From: Succinivibrionaceae bacterium
GTDB lineage: Bacteria; Pseudomonadota; Gammaproteobacteria; Enterobacterales; Succinivibrionaceae
Direction of reading: 5' to 3'
NCBI GenBank assembly: GCA_019420905.1
Contig: JAHZGH010000014.1
Coordinates: forward strand, 62,001-126,000
Length of the DNA stretch: 64,000 nt
A program made the translations under genes and the position numbers. This document shows, in pieces, positions 1-8,305 of this stretch (position 1 is the stretch's first letter; each line of letters opens with the position of its first letter). The notes beneath the pieces are model-generated. The model was not told the origin of the DNA and ran no database searches. It saw nothing but the letters and a program-made list of their open reading frames with translations.

Positions 1-166
1 CGCCCTTCTTGACTTTGCCGCGCGGAATTGCGTCTTTGACGGAAACTTTAATAATGTCGCCAATGCCTGCGTAACGGCGGTGAGAACCACCTAAAACCTT
101 GATACACATTACAGCACGTGCGCCAGAATTATCCGCGACGTCAAGTATGCTTTGCATCTGGATCAT
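1..166 (-). CDS. rplN: 50S ribosomal protein L14, N-terminal part
   Basis: The first 55 codons of L14 are present; the rest lies beyond the left edge. The protein opens MIQMQSILDVADNSGARAVM and continues with the conserved CIKVLGGSHRRYAG segment. L14 binds 23S rRNA near the 30S interface. The start at 166 has a GGAG ribosome site eight bases upstream. As in E. coli, this gene begins the spc operon and is separated from rpsQ by a spacer that holds a terminator and a promoter. Confidence 0.96.
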   Translation of the reverse strand, partial: MIQMQSILDVADNSGARAVMCIKVLGGSHRRYAGIGDIIKVSVKDAIPRGKVKKG

Positions 167-229
167 TGCAAATGCTCCGGTTTAAAAACTAAAACTACTT
201 CTCTCTCACACTAAGGGAGAAGGCGATAT

Positions 230-258
230 AATTTAACATAAATAATACAAGACCGCAA
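230..258 (-). promoter_or_regulatory. Candidate spc operon promoter
   Basis: On the minus strand there is a -35 TTGCGG (253-258), a 17-base spacer and an extended -10, TG then TAAATT (230-235). It sits upstream of rplN, where E. coli has Pspc. The -35 overlaps one arm of the S10 terminator hairpin, so termination and initiation signals share DNA. Assigned from consensus matching and context only. Confidence 0.45.
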
Positions 259-276
259 GACATAATTATCTTGCGG
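253..276 (-). terminator. S10 operon terminator
   Basis: A perfect 8-bp stem (CCGCAAGA / TCTTGCGG) with an 8-base loop lies about 35 bases downstream of rpsQ. It is followed on the minus strand by a moderately T-rich stretch. The position matches the S10/spc boundary in E. coli. Confidence 0.7.
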
Positions 277-310
277 CCTAAAATTAATTTAAAAAGCTTT
301 TAGCTTTTAA

Positions 311-586
311 TTAGGCATTAGGAGAGCGTTCAATAACCTTAACAATCTTCCAAGAGATAGTCTTTGCTACTGGACGGCACTCACAGATCTCTACGAGATC
401 ACCAGTCTTAGCGATATTTTCGCTATCAGCTACGTGGAACTTGGTGGTACGAGTGATGATCTTGCCATATACTGGATGAGTAATACGGCGCTCAACAGCT
501 ACTACACAAGCCTTCTGCATTTTGTCGCTAACAACGCGGCCACGGAGGGAGCGGGCCACTTTCTCGGCGTTCTGGATATCAGACAT
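311..586 (-). CDS. rpsQ: 30S ribosomal protein S17
   Basis: S17, a primary 16S rRNA-binding protein of the 30S body; 91 residues, close to the usual 84. The segments RGRVVSDKMQKACVVAVERR, HPVYGK and KFHVADSEN are the S17 signature. It is the last gene of the S10 operon and lies 12 bases downstream of rpmC. A hairpin terminator follows before rplN. Confidence 0.97.
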   Translation of the reverse strand: MSDIQNAEKVARSLRGRVVSDKMQKACVVAVERRITHPVYGKIITRTTKFHVADSENIAKTGDLVEICECRPVAKTISWKIVKVIERSPNA

Positions 587-598
587 TCAACTCTTCCT

Positions 599-802
599 CT
601 ACTTGGCGCTTTCTGAGGCTAATTTCTCAGAAAGAATGGTGTTTACACGTGCAATGTTGCGACGTACTTTTCTAACGTTGTCAGTCTGGGACAGTGAACC
701 TGTCTTTAACTGGAAACGGAGATTGAACTGCTCGCGCTGCAAGCCTGAGAGCTCAGTCTTTAACTCCTCAACGGATTTATTGCGTAAATCATTAGTCTGC
801 AT
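599..802 (-). CDS. rpmC: 50S ribosomal protein L29
   Basis: L29, a small helical protein at the polypeptide exit tunnel next to L23; 67 residues, about the usual 63. The helical LRNKSVEELKTELSGLQREQ and NLRFQLKTGSL segments are characteristic. The start codon overlaps the rplP stop (TAATG), which implies translational coupling in the S10 operon. Confidence 0.96.
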   Translation of the reverse strand: MQTNDLRNKSVEELKTELSGLQREQFNLRFQLKTGSLSQTDNVRKVRRNIARVNTILSEKLASESAK

Positions 803-1215
803 TAGATCACCTGCTTACGAACAAAAGTGGTGGTAACTGAAAGCTTAGCTGCAGCAAGACGGAAAGCCTCACGAGCAACTTCTTCAGTAATGCCGCCGAT
901 CTCGAACAGTACGCGGCCAGGCTGAATAGGGGCAACCCAGTATTCAACTGTACCTTTGCCTTTACCCATACGAACACCAAGAGCTTTCTGGGTGATAGGC
1001 TTGTCCGGGAATACACGGATCCAAACCTTACCTTCACGCTTCATCTCACGGGTGAAAGCACGACGGGCAGCTTCGATCTCACGGGCAGTAATCTGACCAC
1101 GAGAAGTAGCCTTTAAGCCATACTCGCCGAAGGAAACGATGGAACCGGCGTAGGCCAGACCTTCATTGCGACCTTTTTGAGTCTTACGATATTTCGTACG
1201 TTTAGGTTGTAACAT
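802..1215 (-). CDS. rplP: 50S ribosomal protein L16
   Basis: L16 binds 23S rRNA near the peptidyl transferase centre and supports A-site tRNA placement. The protein has 137 residues, the usual length, and opens MLQPKRTKYRKTQKGRN. It carries the conserved RGQITAREIEAARRA and RMGKGKG segments. It lies between rpsC and rpmC in canonical S10 order. Confidence 0.97.
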   Translation of the reverse strand: MLQPKRTKYRKTQKGRNEGLAYAGSIVSFGEYGLKATSRGQITAREIEAARRAFTREMKREGKVWIRVFPDKPITQKALGVRMGKGKGTVEYWVAPIQPGRVLFEIGGITEEVAREAFRLAAAKLSVTTTFVRKQVI

Positions 1216-1230
1216 TTAATCCTTCCTCCG

Positions 1231-2019
1231 TTACTCAGCAGCCTTTTCAGCCGGAGCATCTTCGGTCTTACGGGCACCGCGGCGGCCACGACCAGGACGA
1301 GCCTGATTGTTGTCGTCACGACGATGTCTACGACCAGCTGGAGTAGCTACGCCGTTCTTGTCCTCAGACTCCTCTTGGGTTAAAGGCAAACCGCCTAAAA
1401 TCTCACCCTTAAAGATCCAGACCTTAACACCAATTACACCGTAGGTGGTGACAGCCTCTGATAAAGCATAGTCGATATCAGCACGTAAAGTATGAAGAGG
1501 TACGCGACCTTCACGTAACCACTCAGTACGGGCGATTTCGGCGCCGCCTAAGCGACCAGAAACCTCAACCTTAATACCCTTGGCACCAACACGCATTGCA
1601 TTCTGAATAGCCTTCTTCATAGCGCGACGGAACATTACACGACGCTCTAACTGAGAGGCAATAGAATCAGCAACTAACTTAGCATCTAAATCCGGCTTGC
1701 GAATTTCAGAGATGTTAACTTGAGCTGGAACACCAGCGATAGCACTGATCTTCTTACGTAACTTCTCTACGTCTTCACCCTTCTTACCGATTACGATGCC
1801 AGGACGAGCAGTGCAGATAGTTACACGAACGCTCTTAGCAGGACGATCGATAATGATCTTGGAAACGGAGGCATTCTTTAACTCAGTGGTCAGATACTTA
1901 CGAATCTCGGCATCGCTCTTGATGTTAGCCGGGAAATTTGCAGTAGATGCGTACCAGACAGAAGAGTAAGGCTTGGTAATGCCAAGACGAATTCCGTTAG
2001 GATTAATTTTCTGGCCCAT
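1231..2019 (-). CDS. rpsC: 30S ribosomal protein S3 with extended C-terminal tail
   Basis: S3 forms part of the mRNA entry channel and its helicase-like surface. The KH domain motif VIGKKGEDVEKLR lies near residues 75-88, and the opening MGQKINPNGIRLGI is canonical. The length is 262 residues against 233 in E. coli. The difference is a tail after about residue 215 that is rich in Arg and Gly and then turns Ala/Glu-rich. rplV lies immediately upstream, with a two-base gap. Confidence 0.97.
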   Translation of the reverse strand: MGQKINPNGIRLGITKPYSSVWYASTANFPANIKSDAEIRKYLTTELKNASVSKIIIDRPAKSVRVTICTARPGIVIGKKGEDVEKLRKKISAIAGVPAQVNISEIRKPDLDAKLVADSIASQLERRVMFRRAMKKAIQNAMRVGAKGIKVEVSGRLGGAEIARTEWLREGRVPLHTLRADIDYALSEAVTTYGVIGVKVWIFKGEILGGLPLTQEESEDKNGVATPAGRRHRRDDNNQARPGRGRRGARKTEDAPAEKAAE

Positions 2020-2021
2020 GG

Positions 2022-2360
2022 TTACTCCCCTTTCTCTGCGACAACTACAGTGATATGAGAGGTGCGCTTGACGATACGGTCAGCACGGCCCTTAGCGCGC
2101 GGCATAATGCGCTTTAAGGACGGACCCTCATCCACAAGAATCTTAGATACGAACAAATCATCAATATCTAAAGACAGGTTGTGCTCGGCGTTAGCAACAG
2201 CAGAGAGCACGACCTTACGGATCAAGGCAGCAGCCTTACGCGGGCTGAACTGCAACAGATCCAAAGCGTCCTGTACCGGCAGACCGCGGACCTGATCTGC
2301 GACCAGGCGAGTCTTCTGGGCAGAAGAACGGGCGTAACGGTGAACAGCTTTAACTTCCAT
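2022..2360 (-). CDS. rplV: 50S ribosomal protein L22
   Basis: L22 lines the nascent-chain exit tunnel and touches all 23S domains. It has 112 residues against 110 usually. HRYARSSAQKTRLVADQVRG near the N-terminus and the RIMPRAKGRADRI hairpin segment that lines the tunnel are typical. Erythromycin resistance in other bacteria maps to this hairpin; nothing here looks altered. It sits between rpsS and rpsC. Confidence 0.97.
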   Translation of the reverse strand: MEVKAVHRYARSSAQKTRLVADQVRGLPVQDALDLLQFSPRKAAALIRKVVLSAVANAEHNLSLDIDDLFVSKILVDEGPSLKRIMPRAKGRADRIVKRTSHITVVVAEKGE

Positions 2361-2374
2361 TACTAAACTCCTGA

Positions 2375-2650
2375 TTACTTAGATGAGGTAGCATCAGCTA
2401 CATGGCCCTTGAAGGTACGGGTCGGGGCAAACTCACCTAACTTGTGACCAACCATTTCATCGGAAACATAAACCGGTACATGCTGACGACCGTTATGTAC
2501 AGCGATTGTCATTCCAATCATGGCCGGAATAATTACTGAACGGCGTGACCAGGTTTTGATCGGCTTCTTGTCGCCAGACTCAGCAACCTGCAATACCTTC
2601 TTAAGTAAGGACTCATCAATAAATGGGCCTTTCTTCAAAGAACGTGGCAT
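2375..2650 (-). CDS. rpsS: 30S ribosomal protein S19
   Basis: S19 is a 30S head protein that works with S13 near the A-site finger. It has 91 residues, the usual length. The opening MPRSLKKGPFIDESLLKKV and the segment HVPVYVSDEMVGHKLGEFAP are diagnostic. It follows rplB and precedes rplV in canonical order. Confidence 0.97.
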   Translation of the reverse strand: MPRSLKKGPFIDESLLKKVLQVAESGDKKPIKTWSRRSVIIPAMIGMTIAVHNGRQHVPVYVSDEMVGHKLGEFAPTRTFKGHVADATSSK

Positions 2651-2670
2651 GTTATATCCTCGCTTAACAA

Positions 2671-3486
2671 TTAACGGTGGTGAACAATGTACTTATCAGT
2701 ACGCTTGTTCTTGCGGGTCTTGTATCCCTTAGAAGGAGTACCCCAAGGCGAGCAAGGCTGAATACCCTTGTTACGGCCTTCACCACCACCATGCGGGTGG
2801 TCAATCGGGTTCATAGACATACCGCGGACAGTAGGACGGATACCACGCCAACGCTTGGCACCAGCTTTACCTAACTGAGCTAACATATGCTCGTTGTTAC
2901 CAATCTCACCGATAGTAGCACGGCAGTCAGCTAATACACGACGCATTTCACCAGAACGCATACGTAAAGTTACATATGCACCCTCACGGGCTAATAATTC
3001 ACAGTAAGTACCAGCAGAGCGAGCAAATACAGCACCTGCACCTGGGTTAAGCTCAACTGCGTGGATTACAGAGCCTAATGGAATGTTGCGTAACGGTAAA
3101 GTATTGCCAACCTTGATAGGAGCGTTGATACCAGAAACAACAACATCACCTGCTTTTAAGCCCTTAGGAGCTAAAATATAGCTACGAGAACCATCAGTAT
3201 AAAGGATTAAAGCGATATGAGCTGAACGGTTAGGATCATACTCAATACGCTCAACACGAGCCTCAACACCATCTTTCTGACGTTTAAAGTCAACTAAACG
3301 ATAACGCTGCTTGTGGCCGCCGCCGATATGACGAGTAGAGATGTGACCATAATTGTCACGACCACCAGTCTTACGCTTTTCGACTACGAGTGAACGGAAT
3401 GGACCGCCTTTCCACAGGCCAGGGGTCTTGATCTGAACGACGTGACGACGGGCTGGGGAGGTAGGCTTAGCTTTAATAATAGCCAT
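2671..3486 (-). CDS. rplB: 50S ribosomal protein L2
   Basis: L2 is essential for subunit association and peptidyl transfer; 271 residues, near the usual 273. The conserved GVAMNPIDHPHGGGEG-type motif appears as GMSMNPIDHPHGGGEGRN near residue 222 and includes the functionally important His. The start overlaps the rplW stop (TAATG), so the two are probably coupled. Confidence 0.97.
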   Translation of the reverse strand: MAIIKAKPTSPARRHVVQIKTPGLWKGGPFRSLVVEKRKTGGRDNYGHISTRHIGGGHKQRYRLVDFKRQKDGVEARVERIEYDPNRSAHIALILYTDGSRSYILAPKGLKAGDVVVSGINAPIKVGNTLPLRNIPLGSVIHAVELNPGAGAVFARSAGTYCELLAREGAYVTLRMRSGEMRRVLADCRATIGEIGNNEHMLAQLGKAGAKRWRGIRPTVRGMSMNPIDHPHGGGEGRNKGIQPCSPWGTPSKGYKTRKNKRTDKYIVHHR

Positions 3487-3806
3487 TACTTGCTCTCCTT
3501 GTCATTCTGCTGTGAAGCGGTATCAACATCTAACTGAGTACCGGCAGGAAGAGTTACATAAGCCTTCTTCCAGTCGCTACGCTTGCCGATACCATGAACA
3601 GTACGACGGGTCTTACCACTAAAATTCAGGGTGCGAACACCAACAACCTCAACGCCAAAGATCTTCTCAACAGCTGCTTTGATTTCTTCCTTAGTAGCGT
3701 CAGGTAAAACTTTGAAAGTAACCACACTCTTTTCAGAAGCGGCGGTGCTCTTTTCAGAGATTACAGGTGCGCGCAGAATACTCATTAAACGTGCTTCTGA
3801 ACTCAT
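3486..3806 (-). CDS. rplW: 50S ribosomal protein L23
   Basis: L23 sits at the tunnel exit and docks trigger factor and SRP. It has 106 residues, against 100 in E. coli. VISEKSTAASEKSVVTFKV at residues 16-34 and the later KIFGVEVVGVRTLNFSGK are typical. Its ATG overlaps the rplD stop by four bases (ATGA), indicating translational coupling. Confidence 0.96.
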   Translation of the reverse strand: MSSEARLMSILRAPVISEKSTAASEKSVVTFKVLPDATKEEIKAAVEKIFGVEVVGVRTLNFSGKTRRTVHGIGKRSDWKKAYVTLPAGTQLDVDTASQQNDKESK

Positions 3807-4414
3807 TTAAGCAACTCCTCTACTTTCTTAACGGCTGCAGCCGTCATTAAAACCTTGTCAAAACCGACCAAATTGACCGGATTGAACTCAGCAGTACCTG
3901 GCTGGCAGGTAGCAACTTTGTAAAGATTGCGAGAAGCTAAGAGAATATTCTCATCAAAATCTTCAGTGACAATCAAAACCTGCTTAAGATCCATAGCCTT
4001 GAGCTTCTCAACTAAGGACTTGGTCTTGTGGTCTTCAAGCTTAAACTCGTCAACTACAACTAAGCGATCCTGACGAACTAACTCAGATAAAATGCTGCGC
4101 ATTGCAACGCGATACATCTTACGGTTAACTTTTTTGCTCCAATCTTGCGGCTTAGCAGCAAAAATGGTGCCACCAGCACGCCATAAAGGCGAACGAGATG
4201 AACCTGCACGAGCGCGACCAGTGCCTTTTTGACGGAACGGCTTCTTACCGCCGCCTGAAACCTCAGAACGGGTCTTCTGAGCTTTAGTACCAGCACGGGC
4301 AGTGCTGAGGTAGGAAACAACTACCTGATGAACCAACGGCTCATTAAACTCGCGACCAAAGGTGTTTTCGGACACTTCCAGCTGCTTGTCGGCGCCAAAT
4401 AACTTTAATTCCAT
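3803..4414 (-). CDS. rplD: 50S ribosomal protein L4
   Basis: L4 assembles early on 23S rRNA and extends a loop into the exit tunnel. It has 203 residues, near the usual 201. The conserved loop KKPFRQKGTGRARAGSSRSP is visible. In E. coli L4 is also the autogenous repressor of this operon, acting on the rpsJ leader; whether it does so here cannot be read from the protein. It lies between rplC and rplW. Confidence 0.97.
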   Translation of the reverse strand: MELKLFGADKQLEVSENTFGREFNEPLVHQVVVSYLSTARAGTKAQKTRSEVSGGGKKPFRQKGTGRARAGSSRSPLWRAGGTIFAAKPQDWSKKVNRKMYRVAMRSILSELVRQDRLVVVDEFKLEDHKTKSLVEKLKAMDLKQVLIVTEDFDENILLASRNLYKVATCQPGTAEFNPVNLVGFDKVLMTAAAVKKVEELLK

Positions 4415-4431
4415 GATCCTATTACCTCGGG

Positions 4432-5070
4432 TTAAGCTTTAACACTTGGCCGTACGATGAGATCGCCATTATTGGCACCTGGAACAGCACCCTTGACGAG
4501 GAGCAAATTACGCTCTACATCGATGCGAACGAGGTCCAAACCTAAAACGGTGACTTTCTCATTGCCCATGCGGCCGACCATCTTCTTGCCCTTGAATACT
4601 CTGCCAGGAGTCTGATTCTGACCAGTAGAGCCTGGGACACGATGGGAACGTGAATTACCGTGGGTATAATCCTGATGGAGGAAGTGATAACGCTTGATAG
4701 TACCAGCAGTACCTTTACCTTTAGACTGACCAGTTACGTCTACTTTCTTAACATCATTGAAAGCATCAACTTTAATCTCAGTACCAACTTGATAAGAATC
4801 AAGCTCGGCGGCATCAAGGCGGAACTCCCATAAACCACGACCGGCCTGTACACCGGACTTGGCAAAATGACCAATTTCAGCCTTGGTCATGCGGCTAGCT
4901 TTGCGATCACCAGTGGTAACCTGGATGGCAGTGTAACCATCGGTTTCAGCTTTTTTAATCTGAGTGACGCGGTTTGCTTCTACTTGGATGACGGTTACCG
5001 GAACAGATTTGCCGTTCTCGTTGAAAACACGGGTCATACCAAGCTTGCGGCCAATTAAACCGATTGACAT
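4432..5070 (-). CDS. rplC: 50S ribosomal protein L3
   Basis: L3 is an early assembly protein that reaches the peptidyl transferase centre; 212 residues, near the usual 209. The opening IGLIGRKLGMTRVFNENG and the NSRSHRVPGSTGQNQTPGRV segment, which contains the Gln that is methylated in E. coli, are canonical. It follows rpsJ by 19 bases. Confidence 0.97.
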   Translation of the reverse strand: MSIGLIGRKLGMTRVFNENGKSVPVTVIQVEANRVTQIKKAETDGYTAIQVTTGDRKASRMTKAEIGHFAKSGVQAGRGLWEFRLDAAELDSYQVGTEIKVDAFNDVKKVDVTGQSKGKGTAGTIKRYHFLHQDYTHGNSRSHRVPGSTGQNQTPGRVFKGKKMVGRMGNEKVTVLGLDLVRIDVERNLLLVKGAVPGANNGDLIVRPSVKA

Positions 5071-5089
5071 TGTATTTTTCCCCTATTTG

Positions 5090-5401
5090 TTAGCGAAGGC
5101 TGATCTGGACATCCACACCGGCGGCAAGATCCAAACGCATCAAAGCGTCAACAGTCTTTTCGGTCGGCTCCACGATGTCAACTAAACGCTTGTGAGTACG
5201 AATCTCGTACTGATCACGGGCATCTTTATTAACATGAGGGGAAATGAGGATGGTGTAACGCTCCTTGCGGGTAGGGAGCGGGATCGGACCACGAACCTGA
5301 GCACCAGTACGCTTGGCGGTTTCAACGATTTCAGCAGTTGAATGATCAATCAATCTGTGATCGTAAGCTTTAAGACGGATCCGGATTCTTTGATTCTGCA
5401 T
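5090..5401 (-). CDS. rpsJ: 30S ribosomal protein S10 (NusE)
   Basis: S10 is a 30S head protein and, as NusE, a partner of NusB and NusG in antitermination. The start chosen is the ATG at 5401, giving 103 residues that begin MQNQRIRIRLKAYDHRLID, exactly the family length. It has GGAG six bases upstream. An in-frame ATG four codons earlier would place that GGAG inside the gene, so it is unlikely. This is the first gene of the S10 operon. Confidence 0.97.
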   Translation of the reverse strand: MQNQRIRIRLKAYDHRLIDHSTAEIVETAKRTGAQVRGPIPLPTRKERYTILISPHVNKDARDQYEIRTHKRLVDIVEPTEKTVDALMRLDLAAGVDVQISLR

Positions 5402-5913
5402 TGCAGACTCCATTTTTTAAAAAGAACACGCAGACACTCGCCTTCCCGACTACACCCTTTCAAGGCTTATCAGGAGGAAGTGATCTCTGCAACAATTTCT
5501 CCCACAATTAGGGAGAGTATCATCAGCCGCATCATTATAGATGTAGGGCTGGTCTTGCAAACCAATGCTGTTTATCTTTAACAACACTTGCAAAAGTTCA
5601 CTTATTATAAATTCTTAAATAAAAATAGCAAGTATTTTTTATAAAAAAAATTTATAAAATTTTTGAATAGCCTATATATGCAAATTTTATAGTCACACAT
5701 AAATCCATTTCACATAATAAATTTTTCTTTTAGATTTAACCTATACTTAACCCACTATACTTTCATTTAATATAAATATATAAAATATGAATAAAACCGA
5801 TAGCTATAAATTGAGTCTAATACTGGACAAAAATAGTTTGTTTTTAGAATAATTGCCTAAAAAATCAAAAATTTTTTTTATCATTTATAAACTAATAAAA
5901 ATTTAGGTTAAAT
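5402..5913. other. Gene-free region: S10 leader and queH upstream region
   Basis: No protein gene is supported here. The left part is the minus-strand S10 operon promoter and a leader of about 125 bases. The leader carries a small hairpin (TCTCCC / GGGAGA, 5498-5516) near its 5' end, in the position where E. coli has an L4-responsive leader of about 170 bases. From about 5580 to 5913 the DNA is strongly AT-rich and shows no hairpin or ORF of note; it must hold the queH promoter. Confidence 0.7.
5534..5561 (-). promoter_or_regulatory. S10 operon promoter
   Basis: On the minus strand a perfect TATAAT (5534-5539) is preceded, 16 bases away, by TTTGCA (5556-5561). Transcription would begin near 5527, giving a leader of about 125 bases before rpsJ. 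Based on consensus matching. Confidence 0.65.
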
Positions 5914-6564
5914 ATGGAATTTGACTTTTCTCTTCCTGATGATTTTTTGACTAAATCACCGAAGACGGATCTAAAACTCCCTGAAGGATACTCTAAAGTA
6001 GTTTTACACAGCTGCTGCGCTCCATGTTCAACAGCGGTTTTAGAATGCTTATTGCAAAATAAAATAGAGCCTGTTGTTTTTTTTTATAACCCTAATATTC
6101 ATCCTAATGAAGAATACATAAAACGTCGTGATGAATGGCTTCATCTATGCAATCTTTTAAAAATAAAAACTATTATTGGAGATTACGATGTTGATAATTT
6201 CTTTAAAAAAACAGAAGCATATAAGTTCGAAAAAGAACGCGGCAAACGCTGTGAAATTTGTTTTAAGATGCGTCTTTTAGAGACAGCAAAACTAGCCGTA
6301 ACACTCAATATTGGTCTTTTCACTACAACTTTATGCACATCTCGCTGGAAAAGTAAAGAACAAGTACATGGAGCTGCATTTGCAGCTCAAAATGAGGTAC
6401 CTGGCAGTAAATTTTGGGATATTGACTGGCGAAAAGGAGGAATGATCAATAGACGATATGAACTTGTCAGAGAAATAGGTTTTTACAATCAAAACTACTG
6501 CGGCTGCATATACAGTCTAAAACAAAGACTACAAGATGAAAAACTCAAAAATCAAAGAGTTTAG
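5914..6564 (+). CDS. queH: Epoxyqueuosine reductase QueH
   Basis: QueH reduces epoxyqueuosine to queuosine in tRNA wobble positions. It is the non-B12 alternative to QueG and was formerly called DUF208. The protein has 216 residues. The family cysteines are all visible: Cys34-Cys35 and Cys38 in HSCCAPCS, Cys113 and Cys116 in RCEICF, and Cys196/Cys198 in NYCGCIY. In characterised members these hold iron-sulfur and metal centres. It is monocistronic and followed by a hairpin shared with convergent pyrE. A queuosine-precursor transporter lies at 16491. Confidence 0.93.
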   Translation: MEFDFSLPDDFLTKSPKTDLKLPEGYSKVVLHSCCAPCSTAVLECLLQNKIEPVVFFYNPNIHPNEEYIKRRDEWLHLCNLLKIKTIIGDYDVDNFFKKTEAYKFEKERGKRCEICFKMRLLETAKLAVTLNIGLFTTTLCTSRWKSKEQVHGAAFAAQNEVPGSKFWDIDWRKGGMINRRYELVREIGFYNQNYCGCIYSLKQRLQDEKLKNQRV

Positions 6565-6581
6565 AAAAGAGTCCTTTAAAT

Positions 6582-6617
6582 TTTGTATCCTCAAATTAAA
6601 AATAACGAGGATACAAA
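6582..6617. terminator. Hairpin between queH and pyrE
   Basis: An 11-bp perfect stem (TTTGTATCCTC / GAGGATACAAA) with a 14-base loop lies between the convergent stop codons. It has AT-rich flanks but no long T-run, so it is probably a modest bidirectional terminator. Confidence 0.5.
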
Positions 6618-6630
6618 TATGCCCTAATAT

Positions 6631-7272
6631 TTAAACTCCATAGGTTTCGCGATATTTTAACATTGCATCAAGATGAACTGCCAAATTAGCGTCCTGCTTT
6701 ATATAAGTTAAAAGATCCTCAAAGCTAATAATAGATATAACCTCTATACCTAAATTTTCTTCAACCTCAGCAATTGCGCCCTTTTCTCCCTGACCTCTTT
6801 CCTGGCGGTTTAAAGCGATCAATGCAGCTTTGAAAGTAGCGTTGTTAGCCTTAATAATAGCATCAGATTCACGTATTGCCGTACCAGCTGTAATAACATC
6901 ATCAATTAAAACAATTCTGCCAGCTAATGGAGCTCCTACTAAATTACCACCTTCACCGTGATCTTTTGCTTCCTTGCGATTAAAACACCATGGTTTGTTT
7001 ATTCCATGCTCACAACTTAAAGACATTGCCGTTGCACAGCATAAGGGAATTCCCTTATAGGCAGGTCCAAATAGAACATCATACTCACACCCTGAATTTA
7101 CTAAAGCCTGAGCATAGCAATCACCTAAGATCTTCAAATCAGATCCTGTATTAAATCCCCCGGCATTAAAAAAATAAGGACTGGTACGACCAGACTTTAA
7201 AAGAAAGCTACCAAATTTTAATACACCTTTTTGTAAGGATAATTCGATAAAGCGACGCTGATAATCTTGCAT
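6631..7272 (-). CDS. pyrE: Orotate phosphoribosyltransferase
   Basis: PyrE makes orotidine 5'-phosphate from orotate and PRPP in pyrimidine synthesis. It has 213 residues, the usual length. The PRPP-binding motif RIVLIDDVITAGTA spans residues 119-132, and the KDHGEGGN catalytic loop lies at 103-110. It is divergent from yicC; in E. coli the two are also close, separated by rph, which is missing here. Confidence 0.96.
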   Translation of the reverse strand: MQDYQRRFIELSLQKGVLKFGSFLLKSGRTSPYFFNAGGFNTGSDLKILGDCYAQALVNSGCEYDVLFGPAYKGIPLCCATAMSLSCEHGINKPWCFNRKEAKDHGEGGNLVGAPLAGRIVLIDDVITAGTAIRESDAIIKANNATFKAALIALNRQERGQGEKGAIAEVEENLGIEVISIISFEDLLTYIKQDANLAVHLDAMLKYRETYGV

Positions 7273-7404
7273 GTCTATACTCCATGTATCTTTTGCAGCT
7301 TAATTTTATCAAAAAAAACTAACAGCTAAAACTACAGACTTTTAGTATGAATATATGAATTAAGTATATACTTAGACATCTTAAGAAAAACAAATGGAGA
7401 AATT

Positions 7405-8262
7405 ATGACAGTGTCCAGCATGACAGGCTCAGCCTCAGTCCAAATAAATACCCCTGAAATATCATTCAATCTAATCATTAACACTGTCAATAATCGTTAT
7501 TTAGATATTTATCTAAAATTACCAGAAAGCCTACGTCATTTAGATGGAGAAATTCGCAAAATAATTTCCTCAAATTTTTCTAGAGGTAAATTTGATCTGC
7601 TTCTTAATCTAAAAAATGAACATTCTCAGAATTTAATTATAGATGAGCAAAAACTGCAGCAATTACAACAATTAATAAAAACCATTGATAATTATCTTCC
7701 AGGAAAAGTTAATCCTGTAGAAATTCTAAACTATCCTGGCATTTTAAAAGCAGATGAATCCTTGCAGCCTAAAATAGAAAAATTATTCTTTGAAGCTCTT
7801 AATCAGGCCATATCTGAGCTTAAGCAAAATCGTATCAACGAGGGAGCTAACCTCATCTCAGCGCTTAAAGCTTTATTAAAAAAGATTGAAGTTAATCTAG
7901 ATAAGCTAAGCCCTATATTAGATAATCTTGTTATAAAAGAGCGGAATAAAATTCTAGAACGCTTAACAAATATAGATATAAAATTAGATGAAAATCGCTT
8001 AGAACAAGAAGTATCTATTGCTGCACAAAAAGCAGACATCCGTGAGGAATATGATCGACTTCGTTCTCATATTAAAGAAAGTTATAAACTGTTAGATAAA
8101 GGCGGTGTTATCGGGAAGCGTTTTGATTTTATGCTTCAGGAATTTAATCGCGAAGCTAATACTATGGCATCAAAAGCTTCAAATCTAGAAATAACAAGCA
8201 TTGCTGTCGATTTAAAAGTAATTATTGAACAAATTAGAGAACAAGTACAAAATTTAGAATAA
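7405..8262 (+). CDS. yicC: YicC family endoribonuclease
   Basis: A YicC-family protein of 285 residues (E. coli 287). The N-terminal SSMTGSA and VNNRYLDIYLKLPESLRHLDGEIR segments are the YicC N-domain. The C-terminal GKRFDFMLQEFNREANTMASKA is the family's most conserved stretch (former DUF1732). E. coli YicC has been reported as an endoribonuclease; the activity here is inferred from family. The start has GGAG five bases upstream, and a strong terminator follows. Confidence 0.93.
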   Translation: MTVSSMTGSASVQINTPEISFNLIINTVNNRYLDIYLKLPESLRHLDGEIRKIISSNFSRGKFDLLLNLKNEHSQNLIIDEQKLQQLQQLIKTIDNYLPGKVNPVEILNYPGILKADESLQPKIEKLFFEALNQAISELKQNRINEGANLISALKALLKKIEVNLDKLSPILDNLVIKERNKILERLTNIDIKLDENRLEQEVSIAAQKADIREEYDRLRSHIKESYKLLDKGGVIGKRFDFMLQEFNREANTMASKASNLEITSIAVDLKVIIEQIREQVQNLE

Positions 8263-8272
8263 TTTACTTATG

Positions 8273-8299
8273 GCGCAAGCTTTTTTACAAAGTTTGCGC
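8273..8299 (+). terminator. Terminator after yicC
   Basis: An 11-bp stem with one G-U pair (GCGCAAGCTTT / AAAGTTTGCGC) and a 5-base loop, then a T-rich tail. It lies between convergent yicC and ybjD and may act in both directions. Confidence 0.75.
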
Positions 8300-8305
8300 T
8301 CCTTT

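Noticed and set aside
201..222. Resemblance between CTCTCTCACACTAAGGGAGA (201-220) and the S10 leader hairpin at 5497-5516 as a dispersed repeat
   Set aside because: Only two loosely similar copies occur, with different loops and imperfect arms; no further copies were seen.
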